A DNA stretch of 23,102 nt, taken from NCBI GenBank assembly GCA_947625995.1, contig CANQQN010000004.1, positions 1 through 23,102 of the forward strand. Direction: 5' to 3'. Below are positions 12,663-20,752 of the stretch, piece after piece; position 1 is the stretch's first letter; each line of letters opens with the position of its first letter. Source of the stretch: an uncultured Lachnospiraceae bacterium. Lineage in GTDB: Bacteria > Bacillota > Clostridia > Lachnospirales > Lachnospiraceae. A program made the position numbers and the translations under genes. The notes under the pieces were generated by a model. It was given only the letters and a program-made list of their open reading frames with translations, made no database searches and was not told the DNA's origin.

Positions 12663-14102
12663 TTACCGCTTCCATGTGGGCGGTGCAAAGAGCATAAATA
12701 ATGGGATCAGTTCCAGCCGGCCGGCCAGCATGTCAAAGATCAGGACCAGTTTGGAACCCCATGAAAAATAGGAGAAATTTCCGGTGGGACCCACTAGTTC
12801 CAGACCGGGTCCAATGTTATTTAAGGTGGCGGCTACGGCGGTGAAGTTAGTGGTCAGGTCAAATTCATTTAAGGAAATGATCAGCACGGAAACCGCAAAG
12901 ATCACAATATACAGCGCAAAATATGCGTTAACGGAACGGATCACTTCTGGCTCTACCGTATGCCCGTCCATCTTTACCTTGCGTATACTGCGGGGATGAG
13001 CGGCAAGGGCCAACTCGTTTTTGATCCCTTTTAAGAAAAGCATGATACGGGAAACCTTGATCCCGCCCCCGGTACTGCCGGCGCAGGCGCCTACAAACAT
13101 CAACGCCACAAGGATCGTTTTGGAAAACGCGGGCCACAGGTTGAAGTCAGTAGTGGTGTAGCCGGTGGTGGTCATGATAGAACCTACCTGAAACGCGGCA
13201 TGGTGAAAGGCCAGAAAAGCGTTGTCGTACATAAACATCGTGTTAAGGCCGATCATCACCACGGAGGACAGGATGACCAAAAGGTACACCCGTACTTCGG
13301 AGATCCCTATCGCCTGGCCAAATTTTCTTGCAAGCAGAAAGTAATAAAAGTTAAAATTAATACCGAACAAGATCATAAAGACAGTGATCACGCCCTGCTG
13401 GAACAGGGTATAGCTGCCGATACTGTCTCCCTTTACGCCGAAACCACCGGTGCCGGCTGTGCCGAAGGAAAGAGTCAGCGCGTCAAAGAGCGGCATTCTC
13501 CCGATCAATAATAGAATGATCTCCAGCACGGTCAGGCCAAAATAGATGGCATAAAGGATCGCGGCAGTCTGGCGGATCTTGGGAACCAGCTTGCTGACGC
13601 TGGGGCCGGGGCTTTCCGCCCGCATCAGGTGGATAATGGAACCGTTTCCCTTGCTTGGCAGGATGGCCATGATAAAGACCAAAATGCCCATGCCGCCAAC
13701 CCAATGGGTAAAGCTCCGCCAGAAAAGGCTGGCGTGAGTCAGGCTCTCCACATCCGTAAGGATGCTGGCGCCTGTGGTGGTAAAACCGGAAACGGTCTCA
13801 AACAGCGCGTCTATGTAATTGGGGATCTCTTTTGTGATCACAAAGGGAATGGCGCCAAGCAGGGAAAATAAGATCCAGCACACGGCTACGGCGTAAAATC
13901 CTTCCTTGGCATGCATGGTCGTTTCTTTCGGCCTGAACAGTCGAAAGAGCGTGCCCACGCCCAGACAGATCAGAATGGAGATCACATAGGCCATCGCCAC
14001 ATTTTCCCCATAGATCAACGCGGTTACCAGAGGCAGGAGCAGGAATGCAGCCTCAAAAAAGCTGGCTGAGCTCAGCAGATTAAAGATTACTCTATAATTC
14101 AT
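12663..14102 (-). CDS. trkH: Potassium uptake membrane subunit TrkH/KtrB type
   Basis: The membrane-embedded, K+-translocating subunit of a Trk/Ktr system, working with the cytosolic TrkA gate encoded just upstream. The 479 residues are mostly hydrophobic helices in four M1-P-M2 repeats. The selectivity-filter turns are visible in order: TVSGFTTTGAS, SFGTAGTGGFG, IMTTTGYTTTD and LNNIGPGLE, plus GSTGGGIK in the M2 gate region. The C-terminal DMLAGRLELIPLFMLF is typical of TrkH. An AAGGTGG about ten bases before the ATG is the ribosome binding site. It lies 15 bases after trkA, so the two form an operon. No terminator is visible in the 8 bases before the convergent cysK stop. Confidence 0.95.
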   Translation of the reverse strand: MNYRVIFNLLSSASFFEAAFLLLPLVTALIYGENVAMAYVISILICLGVGTLFRLFRPKETTMHAKEGFYAVAVCWILFSLLGAIPFVITKEIPNYIDALFETVSGFTTTGASILTDVESLTHASLFWRSFTHWVGGMGILVFIMAILPSKGNGSIIHLMRAESPGPSVSKLVPKIRQTAAILYAIYFGLTVLEIILLLIGRMPLFDALTLSFGTAGTGGFGVKGDSIGSYTLFQQGVITVFMILFGINFNFYYFLLARKFGQAIGISEVRVYLLVILSSVVMIGLNTMFMYDNAFLAFHHAAFQVGSIMTTTGYTTTDFNLWPAFSKTILVALMFVGACAGSTGGGIKVSRIMLFLKGIKNELALAAHPRSIRKVKMDGHTVEPEVIRSVNAYFALYIVIFAVSVLIISLNEFDLTTNFTAVAATLNNIGPGLELVGPTGNFSYFSWGSKLVLIFDMLAGRLELIPLFMLFAPPTWKR

Positions 14103-14117
14103 GATTTAAATACCACC

Positions 14118-15482
14118 TTAATGTTCTGCGAGTATATCGCTGATGTCGTTGAGACCGGTGTTTGTGGTCACTACGATCACTTTATCGCCCAACATGATCT
14201 TGTCCTGTCCTCTGGGGGTGATGAGCGTCCGGTTCCGGATGATACAGGCGATCAGAAGATTTTTCTTTAATTTCAACTGTTCCAGCGGGATGTTCAGTAC
14301 CGGCGCTTTTTCGCGGATATTGAACTCCAGCGCTTCTAATTGGTTGTTTACAAGGCGGTACAGGGTTTCCACGTTACTTCCAATGGAATTTTTCATTGCG
14401 CGGACATAGCGGACAATGTATTCGGCGGTGATCAGCTTGGGATCGATCACCGTATCCAGATTTAATTTCCGGATGATATTGTTGAAAGTGGAGCCGTTTA
14501 CCTTTGTAACGGTTTTGATCTGGGGAAATTTGTCGCTGACAAACAGAGAAAGAAGAATGTTTTCTTCGTCCAGATCCGTAAGGGCTACAAAGGAGTCTGT
14601 AATGGCAAGGCCTTCCTCGCCAAGGAGCGTCTGATCGGTGCCGTCTCCGCAGATGATGGTGGCTTCCGGCAGATTTTCAGACAGATTTTCGCAGCGCTGG
14701 CGGTTCTTGTCAATAATCTTGACGCCGATCCCCATAGCCAGCAGCTGCAGCGCCAGATAATAGGTGGTGGTGCTTCCGCCGATGATCATGGCGTCCCTCA
14801 CCTGATTGGTCTGGATCTTGATCTTTTTGAAAAAGACGCTGGCGTTTTTGGGTGAAGCTACGATAGAGATCACGTCGGAAGACTGTAATACAAAATTGCC
14901 GTCGGGAATGATTACCTGATCGTTGCGGGTCACCGCGCAGATGAGCACGTCGCATTTCAGGGAAGCGGGGATCTCCAGCACTTTCATATTATGCAGGATG
15001 GACTTTTCCGGCACCCGGAACTGAAGCAGCTCGATCCTGCCTCTGGCAAAGGTTTCGATCTTGATGGCAGAAGGAAACCGAAGCAGCCTTGCAATTTCCA
15101 TGGCCGCCGCAAGCTCGGGATTGATCACCATGGCAAGGCCCAGTTCTTCCTGAATGAAGCGGGCTTCCTGATTGTATTCGGGGCTGCGGACCCTTGCGAT
15201 CGTATGGCAGTTACCGGCTTTTTTTGCGATCAGACAGCAGAGCAGGTTCAACTCGTCGGAGCCTGTGACCGCGATCAGCAGGTCGGCGGATCCGATGCCG
15301 GCTTCCTCCTGTACGCTGTGGTTGCTACCGCTGCCGGCAATACCCAAAATGTCAAATTCATTGGAGATACGCTGCACGCGTTCATAATTGGGGTCGATCA
15401 CCACAATGTCGTTGCCCTCTTTGCTCAATTGCTCCGCTAAGGTGGAGCCTACCTTTCCACATCCGACAATTATAATTTTCAT
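14118..15482 (-). CDS. trkA: Trk system potassium regulatory subunit TrkA
   Basis: A 454-residue cytosolic protein with two tandem RCK units (RCK_N plus RCK_C each), as in full-length TrkA rather than short KtrA. The first Rossmann motif is IIIVGCGKVGSTLAEQL (3-19) with the acidic ribose-binding end of strand two at VVIDPN. The second unit begins about residue 227 with MIIGGSTTTYYLALQLL, whose loop departs from GxGxxG, so nucleotide binding there may differ. The start at 15482 is set by AGAGG about six bases upstream. An ATG 13 codons earlier gives an untypical N-terminus. It is first gene of trkA-trkH. A possible promoter, TTGTAT-17-TACACT on the minus strand (15580-15552), lies 70 bases upstream. 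Confidence 0.94.
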   Translation of the reverse strand: MKIIIVGCGKVGSTLAEQLSKEGNDIVVIDPNYERVQRISNEFDILGIAGSGSNHSVQEEAGIGSADLLIAVTGSDELNLLCCLIAKKAGNCHTIARVRSPEYNQEARFIQEELGLAMVINPELAAAMEIARLLRFPSAIKIETFARGRIELLQFRVPEKSILHNMKVLEIPASLKCDVLICAVTRNDQVIIPDGNFVLQSSDVISIVASPKNASVFFKKIKIQTNQVRDAMIIGGSTTTYYLALQLLAMGIGVKIIDKNRQRCENLSENLPEATIICGDGTDQTLLGEEGLAITDSFVALTDLDEENILLSLFVSDKFPQIKTVTKVNGSTFNNIIRKLNLDTVIDPKLITAEYIVRYVRAMKNSIGSNVETLYRLVNNQLEALEFNIREKAPVLNIPLEQLKLKKNLLIACIIRNRTLITPRGQDKIMLGDKVIVVTTNTGLNDISDILAEH

Positions 15483-15551
15483 AGCATCCTCTTTATGTAG
15501 TAAAAATAATAATGGGGACAAAAACCCTTTTCTTTTATCCCTCTATCACAG

Positions 15552-15580
15552 AGTGTACCTCTTTTTAAAAAAAAATACAA
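15552..15580 (-). promoter_or_regulatory. Possible promoter of trkA-trkH
   Basis: On the minus strand TTGTAT (15580-15575) and TACACT (15557-15552) are 17 bases apart, with an A/T-rich spacer. Both boxes are imperfect, so confidence is modest. Confidence 0.4.
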
Positions 15581-15610
15581 GTAGTAGCAATGAAAAGTCG
15601 TCATATTCTC

Positions 15611-15649
15611 AAAAAGAGAGCGCCGCAAGACAGTATTTGCGGCGCTCTC
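15611..15649 (-). terminator. Terminator of the citrate synthase gene
   Basis: A perfect 13-bp stem GAGAGCGCCGCAA/TTGCGGCGCTCTC (15616-15628 with 15637-15649) with an 8-base loop is followed, on the minus strand, by TTTTT (15615-15611). Confidence 0.9.
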
Positions 15650-15683
15650 CTGATATGTAATAAGAAAGCTATGATAGTTTTGA

Positions 15684-17048
15684 TCACAAACGATCCTCAA
15701 TGGGAACATAGGGCCGTTCGCTGCAAACGCTCTTGTAGGCAGGGCGGATGATCTTGCCGCCGGAGAGCAACTCCTCCAACCGGTGGGCGCACCAGCCGGA
15801 GATACGGGAGATCGCGAAGAACGGGGTGAACAGTTCCAGCGGCAGGTTCAGAAGTTGATAGGCGAAGCCGCTGTAAAAGTCTACGTTTGCGCTGACACCT
15901 TTGTAAATACTGCGTTTCTGCCCGATTACTTCAGGAGCGAGCTTTTCTACTTTGGCATAGAGATTAAATTCCTCCACGCGGTTCTTCTCTGTGGAGAGAC
16001 GCTCCACGAAGCTTCTGAAAATGCGGGCTCTCGGGTCGGAGATCGAATATACCGCATGGCCCATGCCGTAGATCAGGCCGGATTTGTCGAAGGCCTTCTT
16101 GTCAAGAAGATCCGAAAGATATCTGCGGATCTCGTCGTCATCGTTCCAGTCGTGGATCGATTCCTTCATGTCGTTGAACATGTGGGCCACCTTCACATTG
16201 GCTCCGCCGTGGCGGGGACCTTTTAAGGAGCCCAGAGCCGCCGCGATGGCAGAATAAGTATCTGTGCCGGAGGAGGTCACCACATGGGTAGTAAAGCTGG
16301 AATTGTTGCCGCCGCCATGCTCTGCGTGAAGGATCAGGGCAATGTCAAGGACCTGCGCCTCCAGTCTGGTGTACGCGCCGTCGGGACGCAGGATATGCAG
16401 GATATTTTCCGCCGTTGACAGCTTGGGATCGGAAACGCCGATAAACAGGCTATCGTCACAGTGGTAATGCCGGTATGCGTGATAACCGTAGACCGACATA
16501 AGAGGAAACTGGGAGATCAGGCACAGGGACTGACGCAGCACATTTTCCAAAGAAATGTCGTCCGGTCTTTCATCGTAAGAGTATAAAGTCAGGACGCTTC
16601 GTGCCAGCGTATTCATCATATCCTGACTGGGCGCCTTCATGATCACGTCGCGGACAAAGCTGGGCGGAAGGGAACGGTAGCTTGCAAGTACTTTCTGAAA
16701 ATCTTCAAGCTCTCCGGCGGAGGGAAGCTCGCCGAACAGCAGCAGGTAGGTGGTCTCTTCAAAGCCAAACCGCTTGCTTTCCATACATCCTCTTACCAGA
16801 TCCTCCACATTGTAGCCCCGATAAAAAAGCTGTCCGTCGGTGGGCACGGATTTGCCGTCCACCTCTTTGCCGGAACGGATCTCGGAAATTTCTGTAAGTC
16901 CGGTAAGGACACCTTTTCCGTTGATATCACGGAGACCTCTTTTTACATCATATTTGGAATACAGTGTGGGATCAATGTTGTTATTTTCCCTGCACAAAGC
17001 GGCAAGGGTACGGATTTCGGGAGTGATCTCTGAAAAATTTTGCACCAT
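15684..17048 (-). CDS. gltA: Citrate synthase (citrate/2-methylcitrate synthase family)
   Basis: It condenses acetyl-CoA with oxaloacetate to citrate, in such anaerobes mainly to feed glutamate synthesis. The 454 residues contain the conserved histidine blocks HAEHGGGNNSSFTTHVV, GPRHGGANVKVA and YGMGHAVYSISDPRAR (active-site His) and the catalytic aspartate in SANVDFYSGF. The N-terminus is extended by about 60 residues relative to short forms, with the usual RDINGKGVLTGLTEIS opening. AAGGAGG five bases before ATG fixes the start. Single-gene transcription unit: its own promoter, and a strong terminator right after it. No aconitase or isocitrate dehydrogenase gene is adjacent. A 2-methylcitrate role cannot be excluded from sequence alone. 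Confidence 0.94.
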   Translation of the reverse strand: MVQNFSEITPEIRTLAALCRENNNIDPTLYSKYDVKRGLRDINGKGVLTGLTEISEIRSGKEVDGKSVPTDGQLFYRGYNVEDLVRGCMESKRFGFEETTYLLLFGELPSAGELEDFQKVLASYRSLPPSFVRDVIMKAPSQDMMNTLARSVLTLYSYDERPDDISLENVLRQSLCLISQFPLMSVYGYHAYRHYHCDDSLFIGVSDPKLSTAENILHILRPDGAYTRLEAQVLDIALILHAEHGGGNNSSFTTHVVTSSGTDTYSAIAAALGSLKGPRHGGANVKVAHMFNDMKESIHDWNDDDEIRRYLSDLLDKKAFDKSGLIYGMGHAVYSISDPRARIFRSFVERLSTEKNRVEEFNLYAKVEKLAPEVIGQKRSIYKGVSANVDFYSGFAYQLLNLPLELFTPFFAISRISGWCAHRLEELLSGGKIIRPAYKSVCSERPYVPIEDRL

Positions 17049-17100
17049 ATGGTCCTCCTTTCCGGATCTTGGTTCACATAATTATAATTTCGTTATGTAT

Positions 17101-17129
17101 AAAATAGCAAAAAAAAGGACGCTCGTCAA
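17101..17129 (-). promoter_or_regulatory. Promoter of the citrate synthase gene
   Basis: On the minus strand TTGACG (17129-17124) and TATTTT (17106-17101) are 17 bases apart. An imperfect CATAA ... TTATG inverted repeat lies downstream near the start point and could be a regulator site. Confidence 0.65.
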
Positions 17130-17239
17130 CATTTTAAAGATGTATATTTTGTGTCCTTTGCATAAAAAACGCTTTATTTTTAAGAAAAATCAGCATTCGC
17201 CGGTATCCGACAAAAATCGAAAATAAAACAATAAAATAG

Positions 17240-17267
17240 TTGACTTTTTGTTTAGTATAAGTATAAT
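17240..17267 (+). promoter_or_regulatory. Promoter of the regulator-potABCD operon
   Basis: TTGACT (17240-17245), 16 bases, TATAAT (17262-17267). Transcription would start near 17274, giving a leader of about 185 bases that holds a short CCGGT/ACCGG hairpin (17299-17311) and the whole 140-nt structured element. Confidence 0.8.
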
Positions 17268-17322
17268 TAATCTCAGCGACAAATAAGTTTTAATATTGCC
17301 GGTCCGACCGGAAAAGGAGATA

Positions 17323-17462
17323 GATTGAAAAATCACACTGATACACTGATTTTTCACATCGGGATTGGAGCGTTCCCAAATCCCATTGATGGCAGATGAG
17401 AAGCTGCATCCGCAGTTTTCATCGCCCCGTCGCGCAAACGCTCCGGAATGGAGATTTTTATG
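17323..17462 (+). ncRNA. 140-nt structured repeat element, copy 2 (pot operon leader)
   Basis: Same length and order as 1570-1709. Stem TGAAAAATCA/TGATTTTTCA (17326-17335 with 17347-17356), where pair G17327-C17355 replaces A-T of copy 1. Hairpin GATGA-G-AAGCTGC/GCAGTTTTCATC (17395-17407 with 17412-17423), where a G-U replaces A-U. Long-range GGAGCGTT/AACGCTCC (17367-17374 with 17437-17444), where G-C replaces G-U. CTCC (17441-17444) can instead pair with the Shine-Dalgarno GGAG (17450-17453). The element ends at the regulator start codon. Unnamed to my knowledge. Confidence 0.75.
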
Positions 17463-18008
17463 AAGCTGGATACATATATCGGAAATAAAATGAAAAATCT
17501 GCGCAATCAGAACGGCCTGACGCAGCAGGAGCTGGCAGACCGCGCAGAGCTTACAAAAGGATTTATTTCTCAGGTAGAGAGAGGACTTACCATTCCTTCC
17601 CTTGCTACACTGGCAGACATCGTAGAGTGTCTGGGCAGTAATCTTTCGGATTTTTTCAATGAGGAGGAGGATCCGCAGATCGTATACAAGCCGGAGGATT
17701 ATTTTGAGAAGACGGACAAGGATGAAAACAGTATCCTGTGGCTGGTACCAACGGCCCAGAGCAACATGATCGAGCCCATCCTTGTGACGCTGAAAGCAAA
17801 GCAGGGTTTTCCCTTTGACAAACCCCATGAGGGAGAGGAATTCGGCTATGTGATCTCCGGCAGTGTGAAGCTGCATTTCGGGGAGCGGGTCTATACGCTG
17901 GAAAAAGGAGATTCCTTTTACTTTGCCGCTACAAAGCGGCACAAGCTGGAGGCTGTGGGAAGAAAAGAGGCCAAGGTGCTTTGGATCAGCGCGCCGCCCA
18001 GTTTTTAG
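17460..18008 (+). CDS. XRE-family regulator with C-terminal cupin domain (PuuR-like)
   Basis: 182 residues. An XRE helix-turn-helix (about 7-60; core LTQQELADRAELTKGFISQVERG) binds DNA, and a C-terminal cupin barrel (about 110-180; PHEGEEFGYVISGSVKLHFG ... FAATKRHKLEA) probably senses a small ligand. This architecture occurs in PuuR-type regulators, and its place as first gene of potABCD suggests control of polyamine uptake, though ligand and sign of control are not shown. ATG 17460 is chosen because GGAG (17450-17453) stands six bases before it. An in-frame ATG at 17448 has no such site. The ribosome binding site is part of the 140-nt structured element. potA starts 8 bases after the stop, so it is co-transcribed. 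Confidence 0.92.
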   Translation: MKLDTYIGNKMKNLRNQNGLTQQELADRAELTKGFISQVERGLTIPSLATLADIVECLGSNLSDFFNEEEDPQIVYKPEDYFEKTDKDENSILWLVPTAQSNMIEPILVTLKAKQGFPFDKPHEGEEFGYVISGSVKLHFGERVYTLEKGDSFYFAATKRHKLEAVGRKEAKVLWISAPPSF

Positions 18009-18016
18009 GAGGCAGT

Positions 18017-19084
18017 ATGAGCGATATGATATTAGAACTGAACGATATTTCAAAATCCTTTGACGGGAAAAAAGTTATTGAGCATCTGAACCTTCAGGTA
18101 GAAAGGAACGAATTTATCACGCTGCTCGGTCCGTCAGGATGCGGCAAATCCACCACGCTGCGAATTATCGGCGGATTTGAAAAACCGGATACCGGAAGGG
18201 TTATCTTCAACGGGCAGGATATTACGGATCTGGCGCCGGACAAACGCAACCTGAACACGGTGTTTCAGAAATATTCCCTTTTTTCCCATATGAATGTGGC
18301 GGAGAATATCGCTTTCGGACTGAAGCTGAAGAAAAAGAGCAAGGCTTATATTCAGGACAAGATCAAATATGCGCTGAAGCTGGTGAACCTTGAAGGCTAT
18401 GAGAAGAGAGATCCCATGTCCCTAAGCGGCGGCCAGCAGCAGCGGATCGCCATTGCCCGGGCCATTGTCAACGAGCCGGATCTGCTTCTTTTGGATGAAC
18501 CGCTGGGCGCCCTTGACCTGAAGCTGCGCCACGATATGCAGCGGGAACTGATCACCATCAAAAAAGAAGTAGGGATCACCTTTATCTATGTGACCCACGA
18601 TCAGGAGGAAGCCCTTACCATGTCCGATAAGATCGTCGTGATGAATAAAGGCATCATTCAGCAGATGGGCACATCCAAGTCCATTTACGATGAGCCCCGC
18701 AATGCGTTTGTAGCGGACTTTATCGGGGAGAGCAATATCATTGACGGCATCATGCTGGCGGATAAGATGGTTTCCATCCTCGGCCGGAAGGTGGCGTGCG
18801 TGGACGTGGGCTTTGGCGTCAACGAACCGGTGGACGTGGTGATCCGCCCGGAGGATCTGGAGATCAAGGAAGCCGGCAGCGGCTATTTTGACGGAAGGGT
18901 CTTGTCGGTGTTGTATAAGGGCGCGTACTATGAGATCAAGATCAAAACGGAAGACTATGAGTGGGTGAGCCAGAACGTGACGGCTCCTTCTGTGGGAGAT
19001 ATGGTGGGCCTGTACGTGCTGCCAGATAATATTCAGATCATGCACAAGCCAAGATCGGAAGATGCAGAGGTGACCAGAGAATGA
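18017..19084 (+). CDS. potA: Spermidine/putrescine ABC importer ATPase PotA
   Basis: The 355-residue ATPase of the polyamine importer. Walker A GPSGCGKST (about 38-46), Q-loop VFQKYSLFSHMNVAENI, signature LSGGQQQRIAIARAI, Walker B LLLLDEPLGALD and H-loop YVTHDQEEAL are followed by a C-terminal TOBE-type regulatory domain (about 240-345, VVIRPEDLEI). Length and domain order match PotA. AGGAGG (18007-18012) overlaps the stop of the regulator gene and gives a short four-base spacing to ATG 18017. ATG 18026 is an alternative. The stop overlaps the potB start as ATGA. Related MalK/FbpC-type ATPases share the motifs. The assignment to Pot rests on the neighbouring genes. Confidence 0.94.
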   Translation: MSDMILELNDISKSFDGKKVIEHLNLQVERNEFITLLGPSGCGKSTTLRIIGGFEKPDTGRVIFNGQDITDLAPDKRNLNTVFQKYSLFSHMNVAENIAFGLKLKKKSKAYIQDKIKYALKLVNLEGYEKRDPMSLSGGQQQRIAIARAIVNEPDLLLLDEPLGALDLKLRHDMQRELITIKKEVGITFIYVTHDQEEALTMSDKIVVMNKGIIQQMGTSKSIYDEPRNAFVADFIGESNIIDGIMLADKMVSILGRKVACVDVGFGVNEPVDVVIRPEDLEIKEAGSGYFDGRVLSVLYKGAYYEIKIKTEDYEWVSQNVTAPSVGDMVGLYVLPDNIQIMHKPRSEDAEVTRE

Positions 19085-19896
19085 AAAGAAAATATTTATC
19101 GGCCCCTTACCTGATCTGGGTGGTGGGATTTATCCTCCTGCCTTTGGTGACCATCGCCGTCAGCGCGCTGATGGATAAAAACGGCAGCTTTACATTGGAA
19201 AATATCCTATCCATTATAGATCCCATCAACAGGCAGGCGCTGCTTCTGTCTCTGGGGATCGCCTTTGGTTGCACGGTGATCTGTGTTCTGCTGGCCTATC
19301 CGGCGGCAATGGTCCTAAAAAGCTTGCATCTTGACAAAAAGGGCTTTGCCATTTTTATATTGATCCTGCCTATGTGGATGAATTTTATCCTTCGTATTCT
19401 GGCGTGGCAGATGATCCTGTCAAATAACGGTGTTCTGAATCTTCTGCTGGGGAAGCTGGGCATCGGGCCGCTGCATATCAGCAATTCATGGGTCGCCCTG
19501 ATGATCGGTACGGTGTATGATTTCCTTCCGTTTATGATTTTGCCCATCTTCAATGCCATATCGGACATTGACGAGGACACCATAGAAGCGGCCAGAGATC
19601 TGGGCGCCGGCAGCAAAGCGGTGTTTTGGAAGGTGATCCTTCCCCTTTCCGCGCCGGGGATGGTCAGCGGCGTCATCATGGTGTTTGTGCCGGCCATGAC
19701 GTCCTTTGTGATCGCGGATATTTTGGGCGGAGGAAAGCTCCAGCTTATCGGCAATATCATTGAACAGGAATTTACTAAAAGCATGAACTGGCATGCAGGC
19801 TCCGGTCTGTCCATCTCTCTGATGATCTTTGTGCTTGTGAGCCTTGCATTTACGATGAAAAACGATCTGAAAGATAAAGGAACGACGGTATGGTAA
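19081..19896 (+). CDS. potB: Spermidine/putrescine ABC importer permease PotB
   Basis: A 271-residue membrane protein with about six helices, the first at about 8-28. The cytoplasmic EAA loop that docks the ATPase is seen as DEDTIEAARDLGAGSKAVFWKVILPLSAPG (about 162-191). Its start overlaps the potA stop by four bases (ATGA), which indicates translational coupling. The first of two paired permeases, it forms the channel together with PotC. Confidence 0.93.
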   Translation: MKRKYLSAPYLIWVVGFILLPLVTIAVSALMDKNGSFTLENILSIIDPINRQALLLSLGIAFGCTVICVLLAYPAAMVLKSLHLDKKGFAIFILILPMWMNFILRILAWQMILSNNGVLNLLLGKLGIGPLHISNSWVALMIGTVYDFLPFMILPIFNAISDIDEDTIEAARDLGAGSKAVFWKVILPLSAPGMVSGVIMVFVPAMTSFVIADILGGGKLQLIGNIIEQEFTKSMNWHAGSGLSISLMIFVLVSLAFTMKNDLKDKGTTVW

Positions 19897-20702
19897 AGTT
19901 AAAAAAAGCATTGTGCAAAGGATATCTGGCTTTGATCATCGCATTTTTATATCTGCCGATCCTGATGTTGATCGTGCTGTCCTTCAACAATTCTCGGTCC
20001 CGGGTGACTTGGGGCGGATTTACGCTGGACTGGTATGTAAAGCTGTTTTCCGACAGCCGTATTCTGGATGCCCTTGAGACCACGCTTGCACTCGGCTTCG
20101 GGTCGGCGGCCATTGCCACGATCATCGGCACGCTGGGGGCGGTAGGCATTCAGGCCATGAAGAAACGCAACTATCAGGTAGTGATGGCGGTGACGAATAT
20201 TCCGATCCTGAATGCGGAGATCGTTACCGGGATCGCGCTGATGCTGTGGTTTGTGCGGTTTATGCCCCTTGGATTTACAAGCGTATTGATCAGCCATGTG
20301 ACCTTTAATATCCCCTATGTGATCCTGAGTGTCATGCCCAAGCTGCGGCAGCTGAATTTAAGCGTCTACGAGGCGGCCAGAGATCTGGGAGCCAACAATT
20401 CCTATGCGTTTGTAAAGATCATCCTGCCGCAGATATGGAGCGGGATCCTTTCCGGTTTTTTTATGGCGCTGACCATGTCCATGGATGATTTTGTGATCAC
20501 CTATTTCACAAAGGGAGCCGGTGTCAACACATTATCCACCATGATTTACGGGGAAATCCGAAAGGGGATCAAGCCGCAGATGTACGCCCTGTCAACGTTG
20601 ATCTTCGTGGTGATCTTTGTCATTCTGCTGATCACAAATTTCCTGCCTGACAGGGAGAAGCAGCAGGCGGAACAGTCTTTAAGGGAGAGAAAGGCATATT
20701 GA
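19890..20702 (+). CDS. potC: Spermidine/putrescine ABC importer permease PotC
   Basis: A 270-residue membrane protein with about six helices, the partner of PotB. The N-terminal ALIIAFLYLPILMLIVLSFNNS is the typical PotC opening. The EAA loop is seen as LSVYEAARDLGANNSYAFVKIILPQIWSG. The SMDDFVITYF segment is characteristic of PotC-type permeases. The gene overlaps the end of potB by seven bases, and AAAGGA inside potB serves as ribosome binding site. The C-terminus is short, charged and cytoplasmic. potD follows after 50 bases. Confidence 0.94.
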   Translation: MVKLKKALCKGYLALIIAFLYLPILMLIVLSFNNSRSRVTWGGFTLDWYVKLFSDSRILDALETTLALGFGSAAIATIIGTLGAVGIQAMKKRNYQVVMAVTNIPILNAEIVTGIALMLWFVRFMPLGFTSVLISHVTFNIPYVILSVMPKLRQLNLSVYEAARDLGANNSYAFVKIILPQIWSGILSGFFMALTMSMDDFVITYFTKGAGVNTLSTMIYGEIRKGIKPQMYALSTLIFVVIFVILLITNFLPDREKQQAEQSLRERKAY

Positions 20703-20752
20703 CCGGACAATGGTCCGCAAAAGCGTATTAATATAGGAAAGGAGCTTTCAAT

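Noticed and set aside
17190..18053. 287-codon minus-strand frame covering the regulator gene and its leader
   Set aside because: It runs through the structured element, the promoter and the XRE-cupin gene on the wrong strand, and has no family features.
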